Below are positions 8,951 through 17,575 of a stretch of 64,000 nucleotides of DNA, piece by piece. Position numbers and translations under genes: made by a program. Within the stretch, counting starts at the first letter, position 1; each line of letters opens with the position of its first letter. The stretch is from Burkholderia lata (GTDB lineage Bacteria > Pseudomonadota > Gammaproteobacteria > Burkholderiales > Burkholderiaceae), in assembly GCF_902499335.1 (NCBI RefSeq), contig NZ_CABVQK010000005.1, forward strand, positions 186,001 through 250,000. The letters are read 5' to 3'. Under the pieces are notes generated by a model. It was not told the origin of the DNA. It saw only the letters and a list, made by a program, of their open reading frames with translations, and did no database searches.

Positions 8951-9634
8951 ATGAGCAAGCGCATCCTGCATGTCGTGAGCAACGTCGCGCACTACGCCGA
9001 TCCGTCGCAACCGACCGGCCTGTGGCTGTCCGAACTGACCCATGCCCATCACATCTTCGCGGCGAAGGGCTATGAGCAGCGGCTCGTGAGCCCCAAGGGC
9101 GGCGTGTCGCCGCTGGAGCCGCGCTCGCTCAAATGGCCGCATGCCGACGCCGCCGCGAAAGCGTGGCGCGCCGACAAGGCCAATGAAGCGCTGCTTGCCT
9201 CCACAGCGCGCCCCGACGAGATCGATCCGGCCGATTTCGATGCGATCTACTTCACCGGCGGCCATGCGGTGATGTGGGACTACCCGGACGATGCGGGGCT
9301 GCAGCGGCTCACACGCGAGATCTACGAGCGCGGCGGCGTCGTGTCGTCGGTCTGTCACGGCTACTGCGGGCTGCTCAATACGAAGCTGTCGGACGGCTCG
9401 CTCCTGGTTGCCGGACGGCGGATCACCGGCTACTCGTGGGTGGAGGAAATCCTGGCCGGCGTCGCGAAGAAGGTGCCCTACAACGTCGAGCAGCAGATGC
9501 AGCAGCGTGGCGCGCGCTACGAGAAGGCGCTGCTGCCGTTCACGTCGAACGTCGTCGTCGACGGCCGACTCGTGACCGGCCAGAATCCGCAATCGGCGAA
9601 AGCGACCGCCGAACAGGTCGTCGCGTTGCTGTGA
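8951..9634 (+). CDS. DJ-1/PfpI family type 1 glutamine amidotransferase-like protein
   Basis: A 227-residue cytoplasmic protein of the DJ-1/PfpI/Hsp31 superfamily. The nucleophile elbow is GGVVSSVCHGYCGLLN, with Cys135-His136, and the preceding FTGGHAVMWDYPDD block is also family-like. Relatives act as glyoxalase III, protein or nucleotide deglycases, or chaperones; which applies here is not decidable. It has a MerR-type promoter upstream and is convergent with the MerR gene, their stop codons being only 20 bases apart. That suggests an inducible electrophile or aldehyde-stress role. Confidence 0.85.
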   Translation: MSKRILHVVSNVAHYADPSQPTGLWLSELTHAHHIFAAKGYEQRLVSPKGGVSPLEPRSLKWPHADAAAKAWRADKANEALLASTARPDEIDPADFDAIYFTGGHAVMWDYPDDAGLQRLTREIYERGGVVSSVCHGYCGLLNTKLSDGSLLVAGRRITGYSWVEEILAGVAKKVPYNVEQQMQQRGARYEKALLPFTSNVVVDGRLVTGQNPQSAKATAEQVVALL

Positions 9635-9654
9635 TGTGATGCGCCGGAGACCCT

Positions 9655-10137
9655 CTAAGCACGGGTCGGCCGGCGCACAACCGCTTCGCCGCGATCGGCA
9701 GCGGTTGTCGCAGCCTCACCGCCATCCACCGCATTCCCCGGCGGAATCCGCGACAGCAATCTTTGCGCATGGGTTGCGCAATCGATCGACCCTGGTTTCG
9801 CGGCGATGTCGGCGATCAGCGACACGATCTGCGCCTTGCTTTGCGCGAGCCGCGCCTCCAGCGCCTCGATATCCTGCACCTTGCGGCACAGCGCATTCAG
9901 CAACGAAGCGCATGGCCACTGCGCGAGGTCGGCCGGTATCAGCGTGCGAATCTCGTCGAGACTGAAATCCGCCTTCTGCGCGGCCGTGATCAGGTCGAGC
10001 ACCGTCACCGCTTCCTGCGGATAAGTGCGATAGCCGTTCGCTTCGCGCTCGACGAGCGTCAACAGACCGATGCGTTCGTAAAAGCGGATGCGCGAAGGGG
10101 TAAGGCCGGTGCGTTCCGCCAGTTCCCCGATCTTCAT
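9655..10137 (-). CDS. MerR family transcriptional regulator
   Basis: A 160-residue MerR regulator. The winged-helix domain (KIGELAERTGLTPSRIRFYE, then IGLLTLVEREANGYRTY) is followed by a dimerisation helix and a C-terminal region with Cys residues (WPCASLLNALCRKV, SIDCATHA) that could sense an electrophile or metal, which is inference. The start at 10137 fits the family; the frame extends to 10218. Two promoters with 19-bp spacers flank it, one before the DJ-1/PfpI gene and one before the minus-strand operon starting at 12477. It could also be the third gene of that operon (130-base gap). Confidence 0.9.
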   Translation of the reverse strand: MKIGELAERTGLTPSRIRFYERIGLLTLVEREANGYRTYPQEAVTVLDLITAAQKADFSLDEIRTLIPADLAQWPCASLLNALCRKVQDIEALEARLAQSKAQIVSLIADIAAKPGSIDCATHAQRLLSRIPPGNAVDGGEAATTAADRGEAVVRRPTRA

Positions 10138-10266
10138 GTTCCGATACTCCCTGGCCGGATCGCGTCCGGCCATCTGCCCCGTCGTGACTGTCGGTTGTCT
10201 CCTGACGTTGATTCGCAATCCGATCCTTATCGGCTTCCTGTCGAACGGCGAGCGGACGATGCACGC

Positions 10267-11511
10267 TCAGATCACTTCGAAACGCAACCCCGCATGGCGA
10301 ACCAGGCGCTCGATGTAGCGCGCGTCGAACATCGTCGCGGGCGTCCAGAAGCCGCCGCCGCGGCCGGTCTTGATGCCGTCGCCGGCGCAATCCAGTGCGA
10401 GACTGATCGCTGCCTGCCCAAGCATCTTGCCGGTGGAGCCGTAGCCGGGATCGCGATCGCCGGTGACTTTCACGCGCAAGGTCTTCCCGTCGTCGGCACG
10501 GCCGAAGAAGCGTAAATCGTAGCGGCCGGTCAGTTGCGCCTCGACGCTCGGCCCCTCGCCCGGCTTCGGCAGCAGGAAGCGCTCCATCAGGCTGCGCACC
10601 GGCTTGATGACGACACCCACCATGAACGCGCCGAGGCCGGCGACCATCGTCACCGCGGTCACGCGGCCCTTCAGGCCCGTGCCCGTCATCACCGCTTCGT
10701 CATACGTGAAGCGGCTGCCGTATGCGTTGCCGGCCAGCGCATTGGAGCGATGCACGACCCGCTCGTTCACCGCCGCCATCACGAACGGCGCGATCCACGC
10801 GTCGAAGTCGCGATCGAATGCGGCGGATCGCACCGCATGCTGGCGCATCGTGAAGCCATGCCCCTTCGGGCACAGTGAATAAGGATCGAGCAGTTCCCTG
10901 CGCAACGCGGGATCGGCTGCCGCTTCCCGGACGACGTTGATCACGCTCGCCACCGTGCCGCCCGACGCGCCGCCCTTCAGCGTTTTCACACGCATCTTCA
11001 CCTGCGTGGCCGGCACGCCCCACTGTTGCCGCGCCTGTTGCTGCAGGAAGAACACGCCCATGTCCGACGGCACCGAATCGAAGCCGCAGCAATGGACGAT
11101 GCGCGCGCCGGATTGCCGGGCCGCCGGCTCGTACTTGTCGATCATCCGTTTGATCCACTGCGTCTCGCCGGTGAGGTCGCAGTAGTCGGTGCCGGTTTCC
11201 GCGCAGATCCTGACCAGCGGCTCCCCGTAAAGCGCGTAGGGGCCGACGGTGGACACGACCACCCGCGTCTGCGCGCAAAGCGCTCGAAGCTGCGCTTCAT
11301 CGGCCGCGTCGGCGACGATGATCGGCACCGACTGACCGGCCGTGCCCAGCGTATCCCGCACCTGCCTGAGCTTGGTTTCAGAGCGGCCGGCGATGGCCCA
11401 GCGCAGCGTCTCCCCGGAGCCCGACAGGTACTCGGACAGGTAGCGGGCCAGGATCTGCCCGACGAAACTGGTGGCGCCGAATACGACGAGATCGTGGGTC
11501 GGACGGGTCAT
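10267..11511 (-). CDS. Saccharopine dehydrogenase-like / trans-acting enoyl reductase family protein
   Basis: A 414-residue NAD(P)-binding oxidoreductase. The Rossmann motif is at the N-terminus (LVVFGATSFVGQILARYL) and the family's VVSTVGPYALYGEPLVRICAE and GTDYCDLTGETQWIKRMIDK blocks follow, as in mycobacterial Rv2449c/Rv2953-type proteins. Members reduce double bonds or imines; the substrate here is unknown. It lies 48 bases after an acetoacetate-decarboxylase-fold gene on the same strand, so the two are probably co-transcribed from the MerR-type promoter at 12553-12583. Confidence 0.85.
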   Translation of the reverse strand: MTRPTHDLVVFGATSFVGQILARYLSEYLSGSGETLRWAIAGRSETKLRQVRDTLGTAGQSVPIIVADAADEAQLRALCAQTRVVVSTVGPYALYGEPLVRICAETGTDYCDLTGETQWIKRMIDKYEPAARQSGARIVHCCGFDSVPSDMGVFFLQQQARQQWGVPATQVKMRVKTLKGGASGGTVASVINVVREAAADPALRRELLDPYSLCPKGHGFTMRQHAVRSAAFDRDFDAWIAPFVMAAVNERVVHRSNALAGNAYGSRFTYDEAVMTGTGLKGRVTAVTMVAGLGAFMVGVVIKPVRSLMERFLLPKPGEGPSVEAQLTGRYDLRFFGRADDGKTLRVKVTGDRDPGYGSTGKMLGQAAISLALDCAGDGIKTGRGGGFWTPATMFDARYIERLVRHAGLRFEVI

Positions 11512-11559
11512 GGGCGGTTCCTTCGGCGCGGGCGGGCCGCGGCGTTGCGTTGCGTGGCG

Positions 11560-12477
11560 TCAGCGTTGCTTTCCGGGTTCATCGAAAGCCTTCAACGGAG
11601 TCGGCAGGTTCAGGACCAGTTGCGCGTCCTTCACCACGTCGAGACGCAGGATGGTGGACGCGCCCAGCCCGTCGAGCAGCTGGCTCAGCGGGCCGCCGTG
11701 CCGCACGAGCTCGACGTTGCGCGGCAACAGGCGCTGGGCGAACGATAGCGCATTCGTCTGCACCAGTGTCTGGTGCCATTCGCCGTCGATGCGATTGATC
11801 ATCGTCGACGTGCCCATGTGCGACTGGGACGCGACGTTGGTCAGCTCCGGCAGCGGCACGCTCAGGCTCAGGTCCGGCCGGCCGCCCGGCCCGGCAATGC
11901 GGGCGCTGGCGGTGGCGCCGAGATTCACGTCGATATCGGCGAGCCACTTGGGCAGCTGATAGCCGTGCACGCCGCGCACCCGTGCGATTTCCGTGGTGAC
12001 CGGCAGCGCCAGTACGTGCGCGAAGAAGCTGCGGCGCCGCATCGAGTCGATCAGCTCGAGCGCGTGCGACCCGGTCGCGCCGGGCTGGCGGATCACCACC
12101 GCGACGGACACTTCGTCATACGGATCGTTGTCGCAGACCGAATACGAGAAGAAGGTCAGCGCGACCAGCCCGTACCCGGGGAGCGCGCGCAGCGGCTCGA
12201 GCGGCACCGGCAGCGTGGTCCGCAGGCGCTCGAGCGGCGCAAGGAACAGCAGCTGGATGCTGCTGGAACGGTAGTAGAAATTCGGCGCCCAGGTCGGGCC
12301 GACCCGTGAAGCGACCTGACGCTTCGGAATCCGACGGAAAAAATCGATGTTCCCCGCCGCGGGATCGCGCGCCACCGCGTCGAGATCAGGATTCATCCGG
12401 AACCGGTCGTAGTACCCGCCTTCGGGCACATCGACCTTGTGTGGGCCGAATTCGACCTGTGTAAACCGCCTGTCCAT
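11560..12477 (-). CDS. Acetoacetate decarboxylase fold protein
   Basis: A 305-residue protein of the acetoacetate decarboxylase (ADC) superfamily. Supporting stretches are PLEPLRALPGYGLVALTFFS, DPYDEVSVAVVIRQ and VRGVHGYQLPKWLADIDV, which correspond to the ADC beta-barrel and the family's GYxLPKW loop. Whether it keeps the Schiff-base lysine of true decarboxylases needs an alignment; the lysine in LPKW is the candidate. The start at 12477 has GAGAGG upstream. It is the first gene of an operon with the oxidoreductase at 10267-11511 and follows a MerR-type promoter. Confidence 0.75.
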   Translation of the reverse strand: MDRRFTQVEFGPHKVDVPEGGYYDRFRMNPDLDAVARDPAAGNIDFFRRIPKRQVASRVGPTWAPNFYYRSSSIQLLFLAPLERLRTTLPVPLEPLRALPGYGLVALTFFSYSVCDNDPYDEVSVAVVIRQPGATGSHALELIDSMRRRSFFAHVLALPVTTEIARVRGVHGYQLPKWLADIDVNLGATASARIAGPGGRPDLSLSVPLPELTNVASQSHMGTSTMINRIDGEWHQTLVQTNALSFAQRLLPRNVELVRHGGPLSQLLDGLGASTILRLDVVKDAQLVLNLPTPLKAFDEPGKQR

Positions 12478-12552
12478 GTTCGTCGCCTCTCGTCGATGAT
12501 CGACCGTGGCAGGCAACACCCGATGCCCGCTGACTCACTGCCGTCAGCAAGC

Positions 12553-12583
12553 ACTCTAAGATTTAAGTCAACTTTAAGGTCAA
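12553..12583 (-). promoter_or_regulatory. MerR-type promoter (19-bp spacer) before the ADC-like operon
   Basis: On the minus strand TTGACC (12583-12578) and TAGAGT (12558-12553) are 19 bases apart. The spacer holds the dyad TTAAAGT-TG-ACTTAAA. It shares CTTGACCTT with the promoter at 8815-8845. It also accounts for most of the recognisable content of the 327-base gap 12478-12804. Confidence 0.65.
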
Positions 12584-12804
12584 GGCCCCGAGTAGAGGGG
12601 CGCGTCGGATTGCGTCCGGGCGGGCGGCCAGCGCTCACCATGGGGCATCGAATCATTTTACGGCGGTCGTGCGACAGCCCTTGCCGCGTATCGACACCAT
12701 GCGCTGATTGTGCAGCCGGCCCGTCACCCGATGTGTGCACCCGCAGCAGTCCGTTCGCCCAAATCGCAGGCTGACGGCCGTCCGCTATCCGAAGCCGAAC
12801 GCAG

Positions 12805-13467
12805 CTAGTCGAGCCCGCGAAGAAAATCGGGGACCGCTTCTCCGATCGATGCAAGATAGCCGGCCATCGCACCGGCGACCTTGCGCACGGCGGGACGTGT
12901 CGTCATCCGGTCACGCCACGCGAGCAGATGGGGCGTTTCGTCCGTCATCGGTGCGCCCTTGCGTGCACCGAACAACTGCGCCATGTAGAACGCGATGTCG
13001 GCGTACGAATACGTTCCGGCCAGAAACTCGCGATCCGCAAGCACGCGCGCCATGCGCCGATAGTATTGGGCCGCTTCGGCGCGCGCAGCGTGCGCCGCCG
13101 GATCGTCCGGCGTCGCTTCCAGCCCCATCAGCCGGACGATGTGCGGAAAATAGATTTCGTCGCTGCAGTGCTCGAGTTGACGCGCGATGGCGCGCGCCGC
13201 CGGATGCGCCGGCCATAGCGCCGGATCGGGCTTCAGATCCTCGAGATACTCGAAGAGCTGCGTGGAATCGAAGAGTTCCAGATCGCCGTCGATCAGCACC
13301 GGCACCTGCCGCTTCGGGTTGATGCGCAGCACATCCGGATGTCTGGGATCGTAGCCGCGAAGCTGGCTGAACGGCACCATCACCAGCTCGAAATCGATGC
13401 CCTTCTCGTGCGCCGCAATCTCGACCTTTGCACCAAACATGCTCAGTGGCCCGGAAATGATCTTCAT
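12805..13467 (-). CDS. Glutathione S-transferase family protein
   Basis: A 220-residue cytosolic GST. The thioredoxin-like N-terminal domain has the family pattern KIISGPLSMFGAKVEIAAHE, NPKRQVPVLIDGDLELFDST (cis-Pro and the gamma-Glu binding region, with D-ST at the end) and a helical C-terminal domain. The start at 13467 fits the family; the frame runs up to 13557. It is divergent from a WYL-domain regulator 115 bases away, likely its controller. Confidence 0.88.
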   Translation of the reverse strand: MKIISGPLSMFGAKVEIAAHEKGIDFELVMVPFSQLRGYDPRHPDVLRINPKRQVPVLIDGDLELFDSTQLFEYLEDLKPDPALWPAHPAARAIARQLEHCSDEIYFPHIVRLMGLEATPDDPAAHAARAEAAQYYRRMARVLADREFLAGTYSYADIAFYMAQLFGARKGAPMTDETPHLLAWRDRMTTRPAVRKVAGAMAGYLASIGEAVPDFLRGLD

Positions 13468-13551
13468 CGTTCTATCCCCTGTGGTGTCATGCTGCGTAAC
13501 CTGCGTCGATGAAACAGCGCAGGAATGCCGCAAAGCATAAGTCCGATAACA

Positions 13552-13578
13552 TGACACCTCATGTCAGGTATTTGAGGT
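13552..13578. promoter_or_regulatory. Inverted repeats in the GST/WYL divergent region
   Basis: TGACA (13552-13556) pairs with TGTCA (13562-13566), and ACCTCA (13556-13561) pairs with TGAGGT (13573-13578). The nested symmetric elements directly precede the regulator start and are a plausible autoregulatory operator; the second arm also supplies its Shine-Dalgarno. Confidence 0.45.
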
Positions 13579-13581
13579 AAC

Positions 13582-14571
13582 GTGTCGCTCATGAAAGCGA
13601 GCCGCCTGTTATCGATCCTGATGATGCTGCAAGCGCGCGGCCGGATGACCGCACCGGCGCTCGCCGAAGCACTGGAAGTGTCCGAGCGCACGATCCTGCG
13701 CGACATCGACCAGCTCTCCACGGCCGGCGTGCCGATCTGGGGCGATCGCGGCCGCAACGGCGGCTTTCAGCTGAGCGACGGCTGGCGTACCGATCTCACC
13801 GGGCTCACCGAGCACGAAGCGCACGCGATGATTCTGGCGGGCTTGCCCGGGCCCGCGAGAGAACTGGGCCTCGACGGCATGGCGACCTCCGCGCGGCTGA
13901 AGATGATCGCGAGCCTGCCGCCCGGCTCGCGCGAGCACGCCGATCGCGTCGCCAGCCGGCTGCACGTCGACACCGTGGATTGGTACCGGGCGCAGGAAAC
14001 GCCGGCATTCCTGCGTGAAGTCGCCGATGCGGTGTGGGGTTCGTACCGTATCGACGTGATGTACCAGAGCTGGCGCGGCGTGTCCCGCCGCGCACTCGAG
14101 CCGCTCGGCCTGGTGCTCAAGGGCGGCGCCTGGTACCTGGTTGCCAAGGTGGCCGGCAAGCCCGGCGCACTCACGTTCCGGCTCGCGAATATCCTCGAAC
14201 TCGATGCATCGCGCCGCCGCTTCAAGCGGCCCGCGCGATTCGACCTCGCGACGCACTGGCGCGACGCGATGAGCCGGTACGAAACCGACCTCAATCGGCT
14301 GACCGCCCATATCGCCGTGTCGCCGCGCGGCGAAACCTGGCTGGCCAACGCGCGGATCAAGACCGCGCCCGTCTCGCAGGAAGCAGGCAGCGTGGAGGTG
14401 CCACCGGGATGGAAGGCGTTCCTGATGCCGATCGAATCGATCGAGCACGGCGCGCGGAAACTGCTGGGGTACGGCGCACACGTGAAGATCCTCGGGCCGC
14501 AGGCGCTCAAGGATCAATTCATCGAAGAGTTGGCGCAGGTGAAGGTGCTTTATCAGGGAGGCGAAAATTGA
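13582..14571 (+). CDS. YafY/WYL-domain transcriptional regulator
   Basis: A 329-residue regulator. An HTH_11-type winged helix is at the N-terminus (KASRLLSILMMLQARGRMTA, then ALEVSERTILRDIDQLSTAG), followed by a WYL ligand-sensing domain (LEPLGLVLKGGAWYLVAKVA) and a WCX-type C-terminal extension. GTG at 13582 has GAGG five bases upstream; ATG at 13591 is a possible alternative. It is divergent from the GST gene and probably controls it. Confidence 0.9.
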   Translation: MSLMKASRLLSILMMLQARGRMTAPALAEALEVSERTILRDIDQLSTAGVPIWGDRGRNGGFQLSDGWRTDLTGLTEHEAHAMILAGLPGPARELGLDGMATSARLKMIASLPPGSREHADRVASRLHVDTVDWYRAQETPAFLREVADAVWGSYRIDVMYQSWRGVSRRALEPLGLVLKGGAWYLVAKVAGKPGALTFRLANILELDASRRRFKRPARFDLATHWRDAMSRYETDLNRLTAHIAVSPRGETWLANARIKTAPVSQEAGSVEVPPGWKAFLMPIESIEHGARKLLGYGAHVKILGPQALKDQFIEELAQVKVLYQGGEN

Positions 14572-14725
14572 AGCGTTCGTGTCAGCCGCGAGGCAGTCGC
14601 CGCATCGTGCTTGCCCACGAGCGACCGGGAAGTTATCGGCGATGCGTCGGAAACGGCCGAGCACATACGCCGACAACCCGGCAAGAGCGGTAGCTGCTTG
14701 ATTGACTCGCAGCTTGCATCCGGCA

Positions 14726-16687
14726 TCAACGGAATCGTTCGGATGACGAGTAAGTTCTCGTGTGATGGTAACTGCCGGTGACCAGCACCGATCCATCGTT
14801 CAACAAAGTGGACGTATGCATCGATCGTGGATCGCTCATGTTGGCAATCGCAGCCCAGTTCCCGGTGGCCGGATCAAAAATCTCCGCCGACGTACCATTT
14901 CCGCTGTAACTGGCGTCATAGTTGCCCGTCACGACGACGCGTCCATCCGGCAGCCCCGTGGCTTGAGCTTCGACGCGTGGCATGACCATCGGTCCCGTCA
15001 GTGTCCAGGCCCCGGTCGCCGGATCGTACTGCTCGGCGGTAAGCGAAGCGCTCGTGCCGCCAGCCACCAGCACCTTGCCGTTCGGCAGCATCGCCGCCGT
15101 CGGGCTGGATCGCTTGACATGCATATCGCGAACAAGGGTCCACGTGCCGCTGCGCGCATCGTATAGCTCGGCCGTCGCCGTGATGCCGGCCTGGCTGCCG
15201 CCGCCCGCCACCAGCACTTTTCCGCCGGGCAGTAGCGTTGCGATGTGATGTGCCCGCGCGACATTCAGACTGCCGGTGGTAGCCCACGTCTTGCTGACCG
15301 GATCAAACAACTCGGCCTCGGCAACATAGGTGCCGAAATCGCCTTCCTCGATGCCGCCAACCACCAGGACCCGGCCGTCCGGCAACAGTGTCGATGTCGC
15401 CTGATGACGCCCACGCTTCATGTGGCCGACAGAGGCCCACGTACCGGTGGACGGATCGTACAACTCTGCCGTGCGTGTCGTGGTGCCTCCCACCACGTTT
15501 CTTCCACCGGCCACCAGCACATCGCCATTCGCCAGCCTGGTTGCCGTGTGTTCGGTGCGCGCGGTCTGCATTTTTCCTGCAAGCGCCCATGAGCCGTTTG
15601 CCGGGTTGTATCGCTCGGCCATGCCGACCAGGCCCCCCGTACCCACCCCACCCGCCACCAGAACTTCACCGCTGGACAGCAACGTTGCCGTATGCCAGGC
15701 ACGCCCCTCGAACATGCTGCCGCCAGGCACCCATTCACCGCTCGTCGCCTGGGTTACCGAAATGTCCAGTTGCGTCTGTGTCGTGCCCGCGCCGTTGCTT
15801 CCCGAGATCAGGTATGTCAGCGGACCTTGAGCACGGGCCGGCGTCCCGCTGATCGCGCCCGTCTGCACATTCAGACTCAGCCCTGCGGGCAATGCCGGGG
15901 ATACAGCGTACTGCGCGATACTGCCGCCCGCCGACTTCGGCAAATTCGGCGCAATCACTTGGCCAACTTTGTAAGTCACGGTCTGGTTTGCATACTCGAG
16001 ATGCAATGGCGGGGCAACTGCCGCTCGCACTTCGAGCGTGAACTGAGTCGTTGTGTTGCCGGCGCTGTTGCTGCCGGTCACCCGGTAAGATACCGGGCCG
16101 GCGGCTGCCGCTGGCGTTCCACCGATTGCTCCGGTCGCCGGATCAAGTACGAGCCCGTTCGGCAATGCAGGTGAAATCGTGAATTGCGTCACCCGGCCGC
16201 CCGATGTGACAGGAGCAATGCCCGTGACGGCTTCCCCGGCGGTGACGATAATGGCTTCGTTCCCGTAGGCAATTGTCGCGGGAGCAACGGTCATCGGCTT
16301 CACCTCTATCTGCATCCGCGCCGTGACACTTCCCTGAGCGTTACTTCCCGTCACCGTGTAAATTTCGCTCGGCGCAACCGTGGACGCCACACCGCTGATT
16401 ACGCCAGTTCGCGGATCCTGTACCAGTCCGGCTGGCAGCGCTGGCGCTATGCTGTATGTCGTGATCGTGCCGCCACTATTGGACGGGGTATTCGGCGTGA
16501 TGCTTTCACCGATTCGATATACGGCGACCGGCATGAGGTAGGAAAGACCGGCCGGGGCAACGACTGCACTGTCCGTTACGTGCAACACGTTCTGGTCGCC
16601 AGGCCCGTTGTCGCCACCACACCCCGTCAGCGATACGGCAAGCACCAGCCCGCATGTCGGCCAAAGTTTTCGTCCGATCCGAATCAT
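14726..16687 (-). CDS. Kelch-repeat lipoprotein with putative Ig domains
   Basis: A 653-residue exported lipoprotein. The signal peptide ends in the lipobox SLTGC (Cys23), and the +2 Gly does not signal inner-membrane retention. Residues about 45-330 hold three repeats of a putative-Ig (He_PIG) module with the recurring pattern PALPAGL...TGxIxGTP. The C-terminal half holds about seven kelch-like blades of the form ATLLPDGRVLVxGG...AELYDPxTGTW, enough for a beta-propeller. Similar proteins are cell-surface or periplasmic binding proteins; the ligand is unknown. It stands alone, with AT-rich DNA upstream. Confidence 0.85.
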   Translation of the reverse strand: MIRIGRKLWPTCGLVLAVSLTGCGGDNGPGDQNVLHVTDSAVVAPAGLSYLMPVAVYRIGESITPNTPSNSGGTITTYSIAPALPAGLVQDPRTGVISGVASTVAPSEIYTVTGSNAQGSVTARMQIEVKPMTVAPATIAYGNEAIIVTAGEAVTGIAPVTSGGRVTQFTISPALPNGLVLDPATGAIGGTPAAAAGPVSYRVTGSNSAGNTTTQFTLEVRAAVAPPLHLEYANQTVTYKVGQVIAPNLPKSAGGSIAQYAVSPALPAGLSLNVQTGAISGTPARAQGPLTYLISGSNGAGTTQTQLDISVTQATSGEWVPGGSMFEGRAWHTATLLSSGEVLVAGGVGTGGLVGMAERYNPANGSWALAGKMQTARTEHTATRLANGDVLVAGGRNVVGGTTTRTAELYDPSTGTWASVGHMKRGRHQATSTLLPDGRVLVVGGIEEGDFGTYVAEAELFDPVSKTWATTGSLNVARAHHIATLLPGGKVLVAGGGSQAGITATAELYDARSGTWTLVRDMHVKRSSPTAAMLPNGKVLVAGGTSASLTAEQYDPATGAWTLTGPMVMPRVEAQATGLPDGRVVVTGNYDASYSGNGTSAEIFDPATGNWAAIANMSDPRSMHTSTLLNDGSVLVTGSYHHTRTYSSSERFR

Positions 16688-17575
16688 CACCCTGTTCCCC
16701 CGAGAATGAAAACACGCTCTCATTTATTTAGTTTTACAGATTAATTGAAATTATTTTTCGCATCGGAAGCAACCAATGCAGCCTCTCTTCAGGACGCGAA
16801 ATCCTGACAAAATGCCGACGAAGATTACCAGATATTTTCAAAAAAGACTTCTTCAATAAATGTCAAATGGCGGGATACCCATTCACAGGATTCGTCCACT
16901 CGTCGATATACATAAACAGGACATCCCGCGGCCGTCATCCCGGACGTGATCGACCGCCACCAGGCCCTGTGATCGTTCACGCTCCCGCCTGGTTGTTGCA
17001 TGCGAATGCCACCTCCCGCGCAGCCGATCGGTCAATTCCGTACATCGAAAGCGCCGACCGCCGTCATTCCAATTTCGACGTAGGGAAATCCCTGCCCCCA
17101 TCGGATTCGCCACACTCGAATCGACACTTCGGAAACGCTCAATTGGCTTGCCGTTGACATGCTCTTACCCTGTCCGTCACGAATCGGATTCGCTCGAATC
17201 CTGCGGACAGGCAGCAGCAAGCGACATCGGCATCACCTGATCAAGCGGCACACGTTTCCTGCTCCCGCGGGTCATCTCCACGGGCAAGGTGCGATGCCGC
17301 CGGTCAACCCTGATACCGATTTCGTGACGTCTTCTTCCTGATCGCCGTTCCGGTTCGTCCGCGCGTGTACGCAAGCCGGCATGCGGCTCGGCACCTCCCG
17401 ACCGCCTGCCCGACGCGCACCCGCACGAAGCATGTCAAGCGAGCGCGACCGTCATCGGCGCGTGCCTGAAAAAACGGGCTGCACCCGCGGTGCCGCGAGC
17501 AAGACCATCGCACCCGTGAAAACCCGAAAGGTCCGCCTGGCAATAAAACCGATACAACAAAGGTAAGGAGACAAC
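16688..17575. other. Long intergenic region
   Basis: About 890 bases between divergent genes. The first 180 bases next to the lipoprotein are notably AT-rich and probably hold its promoter. The last 20 bases carry the AAGGAG ribosome-binding site of the MFS gene. No gene, RNA or repeat could be supported between them. Confidence 0.4.
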
